DNA of 64,000 bases from Nocardia sp. NBC_01503 (GCF_036327755.1 NZ_CP109596.1:6324001-6388000); one strand, 5' to 3'; counted from the first letter of the stretch, positions 44,624-53,263 are shown. Notes: generated from the sequence alone by a model not told the origin. Program-made: numbers and translations.

Positions 44624-44931
44624 CGGCGGCACGCTTCGACGAACTGATCCATCCCAGTACCAGGCTGTCGCTGGTGGCGACGCTGGCGGCGGCCGACTGG
44701 GCGGAGTTCGCGTTTCTGAAAGACCGGCTGGCGCTGTCGGACTCGGCCCTGTCCAAGCAGTTGGCGACGCTGGAGGATGCGGGATACATCAGCACCGAGC
44801 GTCGCCTCGACGGCAGCCGCCGCAAGGTGCGGGCGCGGCTGACGGACACCGGCAGGCACGCCTTCCTGGGGCATATCGCCGCACTGCAGGAGATCGTGGC
44901 GGCCGCCGCGCCGCCATCGGATCCGGTCTGA
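44620..44931 (+). CDS. Winged-helix transcriptional regulator
   Basis: The 103-aa product is a single winged-helix domain (LIHPSTRLSLVATLAAADWA, then LKDRLALSDSALSKQLATLE, DAGYISTERRLDGSRRKVRA), the PF13601 type. It probably binds the ACTTTCC-N5-GGAAAGT palindromes upstream of its operon. It overlaps the membrane gene by ATGA. Confidence 0.85.
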   Translation: MTAARFDELIHPSTRLSLVATLAAADWAEFAFLKDRLALSDSALSKQLATLEDAGYISTERRLDGSRRKVRARLTDTGRHAFLGHIAALQEIVAAAAPPSDPV

Positions 44932-44941
44932 CTCGAGGGAA

Positions 44942-45424
44942 TCAGCGCTGTTCCCGGTAGGTGGTGAGGATGCGGCGAATCGACGGCGTCACCGGTAGGT
45001 CGCCGTCGAGCGGGATCCAGCGGTAGTCACCGTAATTGCTCAGCCGGATCGGCCCGACACCCGCCACCTCGACCGCGAAATGCTCACGGCGGACCGGTTT
45101 TCCGGCATTCGACAGGTAATCGAAGCCGCCCAGATGCGTGCGGATGTCGACCACCGTCAGCCCGGTCTCCTCGAGCACCGCGCGCGCCACCGCGGCGGCC
45201 AGCTCCTCACCCGGGCGCACCGTGGTGCCCGGTAGGTTCAACGGCCGACTACCGGCCACATACTCCTGGCGCTCCAACAGCAGTACCGCGCCGTTGTTCT
45301 CCAATACGACGCCGATCCGCAATGCCACGCCATCGGCCTCGGCCTTCGCCTGTAGATCGACCAGCACCGACTCGCCGATCGACTGCCGGGGAGAAACCTC
45401 GAAATCCCACACTTGTACACCCAC
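44942..45424 (-). CDS. NUDIX hydrolase with altered Nudix box
   Basis: The 160-aa protein has a Nudix fold with the box region LPGTTVRPGEELAAAVARAV followed by LEETGL. The metal-binding glutamates of E-E-x-G are kept, but the usual second Gly is Thr and the Glu after Arg is Ala, so the box deviates at two consensus places. Nudix enzymes cleave nucleoside diphosphate-linked compounds. The start is GTG and uncertain; another GTG lies four codons in. Confidence 0.65.
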   Translation of the reverse strand: MGVQVWDFEVSPRQSIGESVLVDLQAKAEADGVALRIGVVLENNGAVLLLERQEYVAGSRPLNLPGTTVRPGEELAAAVARAVLEETGLTVVDIRTHLGGFDYLSNAGKPVRREHFAVEVAGVGPIRLSNYGDYRWIPLDGDLPVTPSIRRILTTYREQR

Positions 45425-45627
45425 ATCCCGTACCGCCGGACACCGTCGACCGGCACAGTTTCTACGCTACCGCTGGAAAACCACTGGAGTGAAAGGAGAT
45501 CCGTAAGTTTCGGCGCATCTCCATGGGACGGTCGCGTCCGCCGGAAAGTTTCGGGCATCCGGTACCGGCTGTCACAGTGTCCACGAGGGTGAATCGCCGC
45601 GCCAGTCAGAACGGAATTCGGGCGATT

Positions 45628-45823
45628 TCAGGTGAGCGCTTCGGCGAGTCGGTCGGTGATTCCGATGAGTCACTCCGGATCGCCCTGCCGCCGCCCCCTC
45701 CTGCGCTCACCCCACCGTCCTATCACCTCATCGACCACTCCCGGCAACCCCGCAATCCACTCCACCCAGCCTCCCCCCGGCAACCTTCCGCCGAGCGCAC
45801 CCCTCCGGAATCTCGATGATCAA
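45628..45823 (-). pseudogene. Remnant of an aminoglycoside-phosphotransferase-like gene
   Basis: A TTG start at 45823 with GGGAGG seven bases upstream opens MIIEIPEGCARRKVAGG. After a run of six G the other frame continues GWVEWIAGLPGVVDEVIGRW and stops at 45670, followed by LIGITDRLAEALT and a stop at 45628. The N-terminus I-E-I-P-E...W-I-A-G-L-P resembles streptomycin 6-kinase/hydroxyurea phosphotransferase proteins (about 300 aa). Removing one G restores the frame, but most of the gene is gone. The rest of 45425-45899 holds nothing I can name. Confidence 0.55.
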
Positions 45824-45899
45824 TCGATGTCCTCCCGTCCGATGCTGTTAGCCTCCGAATTATGAAGCAGGGGAGCCGAATTGCCGGGGGCGAGTCACG

Positions 45900-46403
45900 A
45901 TGACCGTTGACCGTGAATGGGATCAGGTTCGCGAGATCGTGTCGCGGGCGAAGAGATCGACGGGCCACTTCGCGATCGCCTCGGTCGACAGGGACGGGAT
46001 GCCGAATGTGACCCCGATCGGGACGGTCTTCCTCCGGGACGACCGCACCGGGTTCTACTTCGACCAGTACACGAGCGCCCTGGCAAGCAATCTCGACGCG
46101 AATCCACGGGTCTGCCTGTCGGCGGTCGACAGCGGATCGTTGTTCTGGTTCCGGTCACTGCTGACCGGTCGCTTCGCCACTCCTCCCGGCGTGCGGCTGT
46201 ACGGCACAGCCGGTCCCCGACGACTCGCGACCGCCGCGGAACTCGAACAGGTCCGGCGGCGGGTGCGCCCGATGCTCCTGCTGAAGGGCGGCCGACTGTT
46301 GTGGTCGGATTTCACTCACGTCCGCGAGCTGACGTTCGACAGCTTCCGGCTGGTGCGCTATCCGGTCATGATGCCGAAAGACGCGGTGCCACAGACGCCT
46401 TGA
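45900..46403 (+). CDS. Pyridoxamine 5'-phosphate oxidase-like flavin/F420-binding protein
   Basis: The 167-aa split-barrel protein has GHFAIASVDRDGMPNVTPIG (about 22-41) and TGFYFDQYTSALASNLDANP, typical of the PPOX class that binds FMN, F420 or haem. The C-terminal third (RPMLLLKGGRLLWSDFTHVR) is a subfamily extension. The substrate is unknown. The ATG start fits the family. Confidence 0.8.
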   Translation: MTVDREWDQVREIVSRAKRSTGHFAIASVDRDGMPNVTPIGTVFLRDDRTGFYFDQYTSALASNLDANPRVCLSAVDSGSLFWFRSLLTGRFATPPGVRLYGTAGPRRLATAAELEQVRRRVRPMLLLKGGRLLWSDFTHVRELTFDSFRLVRYPVMMPKDAVPQTP

Positions 46404-46475
46404 GGGGAATGGAATTTCTCACTCCGGACGCGGTCATGCTGGACCGGATCGCACCGGGAGGCAGAGACTGGGGTT

Positions 46476-47255
46476 ATGGATGATCTCGCGGTGCGGCGGG
46501 TCGGGAATGGTCCGGAGATAGTGCTGGTGCACGGTGGGGCCGGGCCGGGGGCCACCTGGGCGGGGCTGGAGGCGCTGGCTGAGCGGTGGACGTTGGTGCC
46601 GGTGTATCGGCGGGGGTTCGCGCCGAGTCCGCCGGTGCGGGGGCGGCATGACTTCCTGGTCGATGCGCAGGATCTCGGGGAGGTGTTCCGGGGGCTTCGA
46701 CCGCATGTGGTCGCGCACTCCTACGGGGTGCTCGGGACTTTGCTGGCCGCGGTCGCGGATCCGGGGAGTGTGCGGTCGTTGACGCTGATCGAGCCGCCGC
46801 TGTACTTCCTGGCCGAGCGGGATGCGGATGTGGTGCGGCTGAAGGAGTTGGGGGACATGGTTTTGCTGGAGGGGCTCGACTCCGAACCTGAGGCGCTGCG
46901 GGAGTTTCTCACGCTCTCGGGAGCTCCCGGCGTCGGGGCGGGACCGCTGCCGGAGGCGGTGACGGCCGCGGTGCGGCGGGCGCAGTACGCGCGGCTGCCG
47001 GGGGAGATCAGGGTTGATCTGGAAGTGTTGCGCGCGAAGGGGATTCCCGCCATGGTCGCCTCCGGTGCGCATCAGCCCGGGATCGAGCGGATCTGTGACG
47101 AACTCGCGGCGGCCTTGCACGCGGAGCGGGTCATCGCACCCGGTGCGGGCCATTTCGTGGCGGCCGCACCGGGTTTCGGCGATCAACTGGAGCGTTTCCT
47201 GTCCGGCGGCGACCTCAGCCCCACTGATACTTCAGATATTTGCCGTCGAGTGTGA
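46476..47255 (+). CDS. Alpha/beta-fold hydrolase
   Basis: The 259-aa product has the oxyanion motif VHGGAGPG, nucleophile elbow VVAHSYGVLG with Ser82, and catalytic His in PGAGHFVAAA near residue 230. The substrate is unknown. The last 13 codons overlap the 3' end of the convergent cyanase gene by 41 bp. Confidence 0.82.
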   Translation: MDDLAVRRVGNGPEIVLVHGGAGPGATWAGLEALAERWTLVPVYRRGFAPSPPVRGRHDFLVDAQDLGEVFRGLRPHVVAHSYGVLGTLLAAVADPGSVRSLTLIEPPLYFLAERDADVVRLKELGDMVLLEGLDSEPEALREFLTLSGAPGVGAGPLPEAVTAAVRRAQYARLPGEIRVDLEVLRAKGIPAMVASGAHQPGIERICDELAAALHAERVIAPGAGHFVAAAPGFGDQLERFLSGGDLSPTDTSDICRRV

Positions 47256-47661
47256 CGACGATCCTTTCGCCCCCGGGATCATCGCGGCGATCCACGTCGA
47301 TCTTGAAGTTGATGGCGCTCATGATGCCGTCACCGAACTTCTCGTGGATCAACTCCTTGATCGCGGGGCCGTATACCTGTAACACCTCGTAGAAGCGATA
47401 GATGGTGGGATCGGTCGGCACCGCCGCGTCCAGCGCGCCGCGCGTCGGCCGCGCGGTGAACGCGGCGATCTCCTGGGCGCCGAGTTCCAGTATTCCCGCG
47501 GCCTTTTCGGCCTGTGTGACGCTGAGCGGGTGCTGTCCGAGCAAGGCGGCAACGGTCCACGCCTCCGGTGCGTCGAGCAGTTCGGCGAGCTGTACCCAGG
47601 TCAGCCCGAGTCGCGCCTTCGCGGCGAGTACCGCCTCTCCCGCCTGCTTCTTCGTCGTCAT
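47215..47661 (-). CDS. cynS: Cyanate hydratase (cyanase)
   Basis: The 148-aa protein has an N-terminal lambda-repressor-like helical domain and the cyanase C-terminal domain. The active-site Arg and Glu lie in IYRFYEVLQVYG (about residues 88 and 91) and Ser in GIMSAINFKIDV (about 114). It turns cyanate and bicarbonate into ammonia and CO2. No carbonic anhydrase or cyanate transporter gene is adjacent. Its 3' end overlaps that of the convergent hydrolase. Confidence 0.92.
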   Translation of the reverse strand: MTTKKQAGEAVLAAKARLGLTWVQLAELLDAPEAWTVAALLGQHPLSVTQAEKAAGILELGAQEIAAFTARPTRGALDAAVPTDPTIYRFYEVLQVYGPAIKELIHEKFGDGIMSAINFKIDVDRRDDPGGERIVVTLDGKYLKYQWG

Positions 47662-47736
47662 ACCGGCACCGTAGAGGAGCCCGCCGGTCCTGTCGACGCG
47701 AGCGGTCGAGAGTCGGTGCGGGGTGCTCGAATCCGC

Positions 47737-48640
47737 CTACCGCGGTGCGCCGAACCAGGTGGTGAGTGCCTCCCGCAGGGAGCGAGCGGCGGTGTCGGCC
47801 GGTTCGCCGAGGCCAGCGGCCCAGGCGACGCAGGCGTCGGGGCGGATCAGGAAGGCGTCAGCCGGGCGGTTATCTGTTTTGCCGCTTCGGATTTCGATGC
47901 GGTGGGCCCATTCCCGAGCGACTTCGCGCAGCTCCGGACGATCGGCCAGAACGAGGAATACGGGCCGGGCTGCCCGCATCAACTCGGCGACATCGCTGGT
48001 GCCGTCGTCGGTGTGCGTCGTCGGTGTGCAGGGTCAGGTCAGGCGCGAAACCGCCGATCAGTTCGTGGTCACCGGGCATCGGATAGCGAATATCGCTGCC
48101 CGCGATGAAGGCTCCCATCCGCTCGAGTGCCTGCTCATCGGAGAGCAACTCCTGGAATACCGCGCGCAGGGCATCGGCGGCCGGATCCTGCGCACGCCGC
48201 AATGCCACCTGAGCCTGGGTGTGCAGCAGCGTACGCACCCCCGCGTAGTGTCGTTCGGAATGGTAGGTGCCCAGCAGGGCCTCGGGTGCCCAACCCTGTA
48301 CGGAGGCAGCCAATTTCCACGCCAGGTTGACCGTATCGAGCATGCCCGCGTTCAATGCCACGCCGGTCGCGGGGAACAGATGCGCCGCATCGCCCGCCAG
48401 CAGAATCCGTCCCACACGGTAGCTTTCGGCCTGGCGTGCTTGAAAGGTGAAGCGCGACAGTCGAGTCGGCGATTCGAGGGGCATATCCACGCCGAGTACC
48501 CGGCCGACGCTGGCCCGCAGCTCCGCCAGGGTCATCGGATTGTCGTCGTCGTATTCGGTGAGTTCGTCCTCGGTGGTGAAGACACTGATGGGCCGACCTT
48601 CAGCGGCCGGTCCGAAGGCGAAGGGACTTGATCAGGAGCT
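47737..48640 (-). pseudogene. FAD-dependent class A monooxygenase, N-terminus lost and frame broken
   Basis: The middle frame reads FAFGPAAEGRPISVFTTEDE, MTLAELRASVGRVLGVDMPL and YRVGRILLAGDAAHLFPATG, the GD motif of class A flavin monooxygenases (rifampicin or aromatic hydroxylase type), then LHTDD. A 13-bp tandem duplication at 48003-48028 shifts the frame; the other frame then continues GTSDVAELMRAARPVFLVLA to the normal end TTWFGAPR at 47737. Upstream, another shift near 48630 and the missing GxGxxG nucleotide-binding N-terminus show that the gene is dead. About 170 N-terminal residues are absent. Confidence 0.85.
48003..48028. repeat. 13-bp tandem duplication causing a frameshift
   Basis: CGTCGTCGGTGTG occurs at 48003-48015 and again at 48016-48028. 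Deleting one copy joins the two reading frames of the monooxygenase remnant in phase. Confidence 0.85.
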
Positions 48641-48786
48641 GCACCGCGGTTCCGGGGGCGAAAGCGATGGGCGGTATACGCCGACCGAGGCCAGGGCGGC
48701 ATTTCGGCAACATGTGGGTATCGGTGGCGCGGACGGGGGCATGATGTGGTGATCACATGCGATCGGCCACCGACAGGAGGCGCATC

Positions 48787-49221
48787 ATGTTCGGTCGCTC
48801 CAGCACTCCACCCCTGTTCGTACTGGCGGCAACGCTCGGCTGCGGCGGCATCATCGCCGTCCCCGCGGCCGCACAGTCACCCGCAACCATCAGCGTCGAT
48901 TCCGCATTGACCTACCGGGTGACCACCCTGGCCATCGGCGGCACGGCCGACTGTTCGGGCGGCGGAACCGCCGGAATCCAAGTGGTCGACGGATCACTGG
49001 AGCAGATGTTCTCCGGCGGCATCGGCGGCCCGATAGCCGTCAAACTCGACGGACCCGTCCAGATCGACTGCGACGGCATATCGCATGCCTGGTCCGGCAA
49101 CCTCATAGCACCCGGCCGTGCCCTGCCGAACGACTCCGGCGGCATGGTCACTGTCAATCTCTCACAGGGCTCGACGGTCATTGCCACCACCGGTTCGCGA
49201 CCGATCCACATCGTGAGCTGA
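48787..49221 (+). CDS. Secreted protein of unknown function
   Basis: The 144-aa product has a signal peptide (basic start, core LFVLAATLGCGGIIAVPAAA, likely cut after AAAQ near residue 30) and a mature part rich in Gly, Ser, Thr and beta-strands with two cysteines (ADCSGG and QIDCDG) that could form a disulfide. I do not recognise the family; small exported beta-rich proteins like this are common in nocardiae. AGGAGG lies just upstream of the ATG. The gap 49222-49405 shows no convincing gene. Confidence 0.7.
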   Translation: MFGRSSTPPLFVLAATLGCGGIIAVPAAAQSPATISVDSALTYRVTTLAIGGTADCSGGGTAGIQVVDGSLEQMFSGGIGGPIAVKLDGPVQIDCDGISHAWSGNLIAPGRALPNDSGGMVTVNLSQGSTVIATTGSRPIHIVS

Positions 49222-49405
49222 TCGGCCGCGAACCCACGAGGTCAGTTCGCGAGGTCACCCTCGCGCTGAGGCGGGCCGAGGGAGTTCTTGCTCGGGTCCT
49301 CGAACCGGGCGGCCAGGGCGAACCCACGGTCCTGCGCGACCTCAACGCCGCGGGCGATACCGAACAGGGAATCGACTACACCGCAATGTTCTGCGGCGAG
49401 ACTCG

Positions 49406-50572
49406 TCAAGGGGTTGGGCTGTTCAGGTTCCGGCGGGCAGGTCCTTTGCCGGCCTTGATCGGTGCCGCTGCGGGAGGGGGCAGGAACAGATGTCCGCGAA
49501 TGCTGCCCATCGCGGTTCGGATCGCGACCAAGCACCACGTGAACAGCAGCCCGGCGAACGCGGCGACAGCGCCGACCCGAAAAGCGGGCAGGTCGGTGTG
49601 CACGGCCAGTTGCGTGGTACCGGTCACGAAGGTGCCGACCGGGAACGTCAAGCTCCACCAGGTCAGCGCGAAAGGCATTCCGGCCCGCAGGGTTCGCACG
49701 GTCAGCGCGGTAGCGAGGGCGATCCACAGCACCGCGAACCCCCAGATCGGAACTCCGAAAATGACGGCGAACACCCGCAACCCGGCGGCGACGTCCGGAG
49801 TGACCGCGAGGGGCGCGGCGCTCCCGAGAAGGCCTGCGGCGGTGATGGATTGTCCGAGGGGGCCGAGCACGATCCACAGGGTCGGCACGCGTGCGGTTCC
49901 GGAGCTGCCGAAATGTGTCAGGCGACTCCAGATCATCGTGATGATGATGATCGAGGCGAACAGCGATAGCCCGAACATCGCGTAACAGCCGTAGAGCAGG
50001 GTCGCGGGGCCGGAGCCGGACCCCGCATGGGGGATGAGCAGTGCGCCGGTGGCGGCGGAAACCATCGGTGGCACGACGGGCATGAGCCACCCGCCGAAGG
50101 CGCCGTCGGACTCGACATTGTGTTGGGTGAACATGACGTAGGGGACGACGACCGCCGTGAACAGGCCACCCACGGTGCCCGCGGTCCACAGCACCCAATC
50201 GAGCCTGATGGCCACGTGCTCGCCGAGGAGTGGCTTTCCGGTCAGCAGCGCACCGGCCCCGACGGTGAGTAGCGCCATTGGCGCGGCACCGTAGAAATGC
50301 GCCATCTGCGGGTTGTAGACGTGGCTGCGAGCGGTAGCCGGATGCCGAATCCAATGCACGGCCATCGCGAGGACGACTGCCAGCAGCGTGGCCGCGGCGA
50401 GTACCCATACAACCCGGGCGAACACCGATAGTCCCGGGATCCGCACCGGCAACGTGGCCGCCGCGGTAGCCACGATGCCGGTCCCCATGACGGGCGCGAA
50501 CCAGTTGGGTCCCAGATGGCCGAATACCTGATGGGGTGACTGGAGTGCGGACAAAAGCCGGGGTCGTTTCAT
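49406..50572 (-). CDS. TehA/SLAC1-type transporter (TDT family)
   Basis: The 388-aa protein has about ten membrane helices. Its start HLGPNWFAPVMGTGIVATAA is diagnostic for the tellurite-resistance/dicarboxylate transporter family, which includes the anion channel TehA. The ATG at 50572 is chosen for its AAGGCGG ribosome-binding site; an ATG at 50599 or a TTG at 50611 overlapping the dsbB-like stop are alternatives. The substrate is an anion of unknown kind. The gene is the last of a unit with the DsbB-like and DUF5993-like genes. Confidence 0.85.
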   Translation of the reverse strand: MKRPRLLSALQSPHQVFGHLGPNWFAPVMGTGIVATAAATLPVRIPGLSVFARVVWVLAAATLLAVVLAMAVHWIRHPATARSHVYNPQMAHFYGAAPMALLTVGAGALLTGKPLLGEHVAIRLDWVLWTAGTVGGLFTAVVVPYVMFTQHNVESDGAFGGWLMPVVPPMVSAATGALLIPHAGSGSGPATLLYGCYAMFGLSLFASIIIITMIWSRLTHFGSSGTARVPTLWIVLGPLGQSITAAGLLGSAAPLAVTPDVAAGLRVFAVIFGVPIWGFAVLWIALATALTVRTLRAGMPFALTWWSLTFPVGTFVTGTTQLAVHTDLPAFRVGAVAAFAGLLFTWCLVAIRTAMGSIRGHLFLPPPAAAPIKAGKGPARRNLNSPTP

Positions 50573-50607
50573 CGAGCCGCCTTCGCTGGTGCCGTCCATG
50601 GCGATAA

Positions 50608-51237
50608 TCAATCAGTTATTCCGAGGTCGGAGAAGAACTCGTAGCCGTCCGGATCGCCGGGCATCTGCCAGTGGAATCCCTGCTCCAGGAAACAGAAGAA
50701 CAGATTGGTCGCGGCGAAGAGAACCAGAACGGTGAGCGTCACCGAGGCCGCTTTCCGAAATGCGGGCGAGTTGACGCCTGCATCGAGTGGTTCGCTCATG
50801 GGGGCGAGTATCAGGACAATGGCACACGCGATGACGGCCGCGATGAAGACGAGCAGTGCCCACGTGTACAGATGAAGCCCGAAAAGTGTTCCGGCATAAC
50901 CGGGATCGGGTGGAATGATGTGCATCAGTGTCTGGGATCCCGATTCGATACCGCCCAGCACCGCGACCAGAATCGCCCAGCCCCATCCGGTGGCGAATTG
51001 TGGTGTGGTTACCGCGCCTTCGCGTGCGCGGGCTATGATGTAAGCCGGGCCGATTGCGCTGAGCAGGAAGAACATTCGCTGCTGGAGACACATCGAACAC
51101 GGGTATTCCCCGAGCGCGAACTGGAAGAAGTAGGCCCCGGCGAGTGTTCCGCAAATGCCGAGCACATAGAGATGAGCGAACCACAGGCCCAGGTGGTGAG
51201 ACCGGCCTGTCCGCGCTGTCGCGGCATCGGTTGTCAT
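50608..51237 (-). CDS. DsbB-like disulfide bond formation protein
   Basis: The 209-aa membrane protein has the first-loop redox motif GEYPCSMCLQQRMFF with Cys47 and Cys50, four core helices and one more at the C-terminus. DsbB-like proteins re-oxidise DsbA-type oxidases using quinone. The second redox pair is not in the classic place; single cysteines lie in VIACAIVLI and FFCFLEQ. The start ATG has only a weak RBS. It lies 20 bp after the small DUF5993-like gene. Confidence 0.82.
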   Translation of the reverse strand: MTTDAATARTGRSHHLGLWFAHLYVLGICGTLAGAYFFQFALGEYPCSMCLQQRMFFLLSAIGPAYIIARAREGAVTTPQFATGWGWAILVAVLGGIESGSQTLMHIIPPDPGYAGTLFGLHLYTWALLVFIAAVIACAIVLILAPMSEPLDAGVNSPAFRKAASVTLTVLVLFAATNLFFCFLEQGFHWQMPGDPDGYEFFSDLGITD

Positions 51238-51257
51238 CGAAGTCGCCGCACGGGGGA

Positions 51258-51419
51258 TCACAGCGCGATTCCGAATTCTCGTCCGACAATGTGGGGGACA
51301 ACGGATAGGACGAGCAAGGCGAGTGTCACCGTGCACAACGCCCAGGTGAAACGCGGTGGCCATGCCCGGGCAATCGCGAGCACACTCATCAAGACCAGCG
51401 CGAACAGCAGGGTGTACAT
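51258..51419 (-). CDS. Small membrane protein (DUF5993-like)
   Basis: The 53-aa product has two membrane helices (LLFALVLMSVLAIARAW and WALCTVTLALLVLSVVPHIV) with a short loop. Proteins of this size directly before a DsbB-like gene are annotated DUF5993 in my memory. The function is unknown; an assembly partner of DsbB is plausible. The upstream gap 51420-51693 holds no gene. Confidence 0.65.
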   Translation of the reverse strand: MYTLLFALVLMSVLAIARAWPPRFTWALCTVTLALLVLSVVPHIVGREFGIAL

Positions 51420-51693
51420 GAGGCAGGAATCCTTTCCGGGCATTGGCCGTAGCGAGCGTTGTCCTGTACCTCGTGCTGGAACCGCAGAAACAAATGAATG
51501 GTTGCATCTCCATCGGCGACCACCCGGCATTACGCCAGTCCGGCGCGTACCGGTCGCTTATGAGGTATTCCGAGAAGCGGTCAAAGCGACGAGACAGGCA
51601 CCCGCAGAAGGCACATAGTCAATTACCGTCGACGATGCCTCAGCCGGCCTCGCTCCGGCACCGGTAGCGTTGCTATGCGTCCATAGAGTGGCG

Positions 51694-52845
51694 CTATGTC
51701 CCCGGATGCTCGCGGTTGTTCAGTCGCGCGGCCTGGCGAGTCAGATGGTCGCGTTCGGGAAGATTGGGTGCACTGCGCGCCGCCTCGGTGTAGAGCCGTG
51801 CCGCCGTGGTCAGGTCGCCGTCGCGCTCGTGCAGGTACGCCGCGACCGCCGTATGGCGGGGGAGTGAATCATCGAGTGCCGCAAGCTCTTTCAGTCCGGC
51901 GCGGGGGCCGTCCGCTTCGCCTGCCGCGACCGCTCGATTGAGGCGCGCGATCGGGCTGTCGGTCAGGCGGATGAGTTCGTCGTACCACTCGACGATCTGC
52001 ACCCAGTCGGTCTCGGCGGCGGTCCGCGCGTCCGCGTGCAGTGCGGCGATGGCGGCCTGGGCCTGGAATTCGCCCAGCCGGTCCCGGGCCAGGGCGGCCT
52101 GCAGGATCATGACGCCCTCCGCGATCATCGAGGTATCCCATCGACCGCGATCCTGGGCGGCGAGCGGCACCAGACTCCCATCGGCCGCGGTCCGGGCGGC
52201 ACGCCGGGCATGGTGCAGCAGCATGAGTGCGAGCAGCCCGGCCACCTCGGGATGGTCGATCGTGGTCGCGAGTTGCCGAGTGAGCCGAATGGCCTCGGCG
52301 GCGAGGTCGATATCGCCGGAGTAGCCCTCGTTGAAGACCAGATAGAGCACCCGCAGCACGGTGGCGACATCGCCGGGCTGATCGAACCGCACGTTCGCGA
52401 TGGTGCGTTTGGCCCGGCTGATCCGCTGGGCCATGGTCGCCTCGGGCACCAGGTACGCCTGCGCGATCTGACGGGTGGTCAGGCCGCCGACCGCGCGCAG
52501 CGTGAGGGCGACCGCCGACGAGGGTGTCAAAGACGGATGCGCGCAGAGGAAATAGAGCTGCAGCGAGTCGTCGGCCTCGACCGCGGGTCCGGGAGCGGGC
52601 TCCTCGTCGATGAGGTCCTCCCGCCGCCGTCGTGCCGCCTCGGCGCGGGTCTCGTCCAGGAATTTGCGCCAGGCCACCGTGACCAGCCAGCCCTTGGGAT
52701 CGCGCGGCGGGTCGTCCGGCCACACCCGCACCGCCTCGATCAACGCCTCCTGTACCGCGTCCTCGGCCGCCGCGAAATCAGCTCCGCGGCGCACGAGTAT
52801 CCCGAGCACGCCGGGGGTAAGGCTGCGGAGCAGAACCTCATTCAC
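51694..52845 (-). CDS. ECF42-type RNA polymerase sigma factor
   Basis: The 383-aa product has sigma region 2 (DFAAAEDAVQEALIEAVRVW, WLVTVAWRKFLDETRAE), region 4 (VGGLTTRQIAQAYLVPEATM, AQRISRAKRTI) and a long TPR-like C-terminal domain (LVFNEGYSGD onward) that marks the ECF42 group. In that group the sigma factor is encoded with a YCII/DGPF protein, as here. The GTG start overlaps the YCII stop by 8 bp, which gives translational coupling. No anti-sigma factor is adjacent; the C-terminal domain is thought to replace it. Confidence 0.9.
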   Translation of the reverse strand: MNEVLLRSLTPGVLGILVRRGADFAAAEDAVQEALIEAVRVWPDDPPRDPKGWLVTVAWRKFLDETRAEAARRRREDLIDEEPAPGPAVEADDSLQLYFLCAHPSLTPSSAVALTLRAVGGLTTRQIAQAYLVPEATMAQRISRAKRTIANVRFDQPGDVATVLRVLYLVFNEGYSGDIDLAAEAIRLTRQLATTIDHPEVAGLLALMLLHHARRAARTAADGSLVPLAAQDRGRWDTSMIAEGVMILQAALARDRLGEFQAQAAIAALHADARTAAETDWVQIVEWYDELIRLTDSPIARLNRAVAAGEADGPRAGLKELAALDDSLPRHTAVAAYLHERDGDLTTAARLYTEAARSAPNLPERDHLTRQAARLNNREHPGT

Positions 52846-53263
52846 CGTGGAAGTCGCACTCTGCGATAGTGGGCGACGCGCTGTAGAACGGGCGCAATTC
52901 GAGCCATTCGTGAATCGGTTTCCCACCGGCGCCGGGCGCGGCGGACAGCTCACCGGCCAATTCGAGCGCGCGCTCGTAGCTGTCGACATCGATCACCATC
53001 CACCCGGCGATGAGGTCCTTGGTCTCGGCGAACGGTCCATCGGTGACCGGCGGCCGCCCCGCACCGTCGAATCGGACGAACACCCCCTCCGGGGCGAGCG
53101 CCCGACTGTCGACGAACTCCCCGCTCTTCTCCAGCCGAGCCGCGAAATCGTTCATGTACCGCACATGCGCCGAGATCTCCTCCGGCGTCCACTTGTCCAT
53201 CGGCACGTCGTTCACCGCGGCCGGTGCACCGCGATAGTGCTTGAGCAGCAGGTACTTCGCCAT
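52838..53263 (-). CDS. YCII-related (DGPF-domain) protein
   Basis: The 141-aa protein reads MAKYLLLKHYRG at the start and contains VTDGPFAETKDLIAGWMVID, the DGPF motif. It is the usual partner of ECF42 sigma factors; its biochemical role is not settled. It is the first gene of the two-gene unit with the sigma factor. Confidence 0.9.
   Translation of the reverse strand: MAKYLLLKHYRGAPAAVNDVPMDKWTPEEISAHVRYMNDFAARLEKSGEFVDSRALAPEGVFVRFDGAGRPPVTDGPFAETKDLIAGWMVIDVDSYERALELAGELSAAPGAGGKPIHEWLELRPFYSASPTIAECDFHGE

Noticed and set aside
45523..45819. A 98-codon Pro-rich plus-strand frame in the gap before the PPOX gene
   Set aside because: It has low complexity, no ribosome-binding site, and is antisense to the better-supported phosphotransferase remnant.
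49242..49400. Protein-like minus-strand frame after the secreted-protein gene (VVDSLFGIARGVEVAQDR region)
   Set aside because: No start, no family match, and the opposite strand reads equally well. It could be a relic but cannot be supported.
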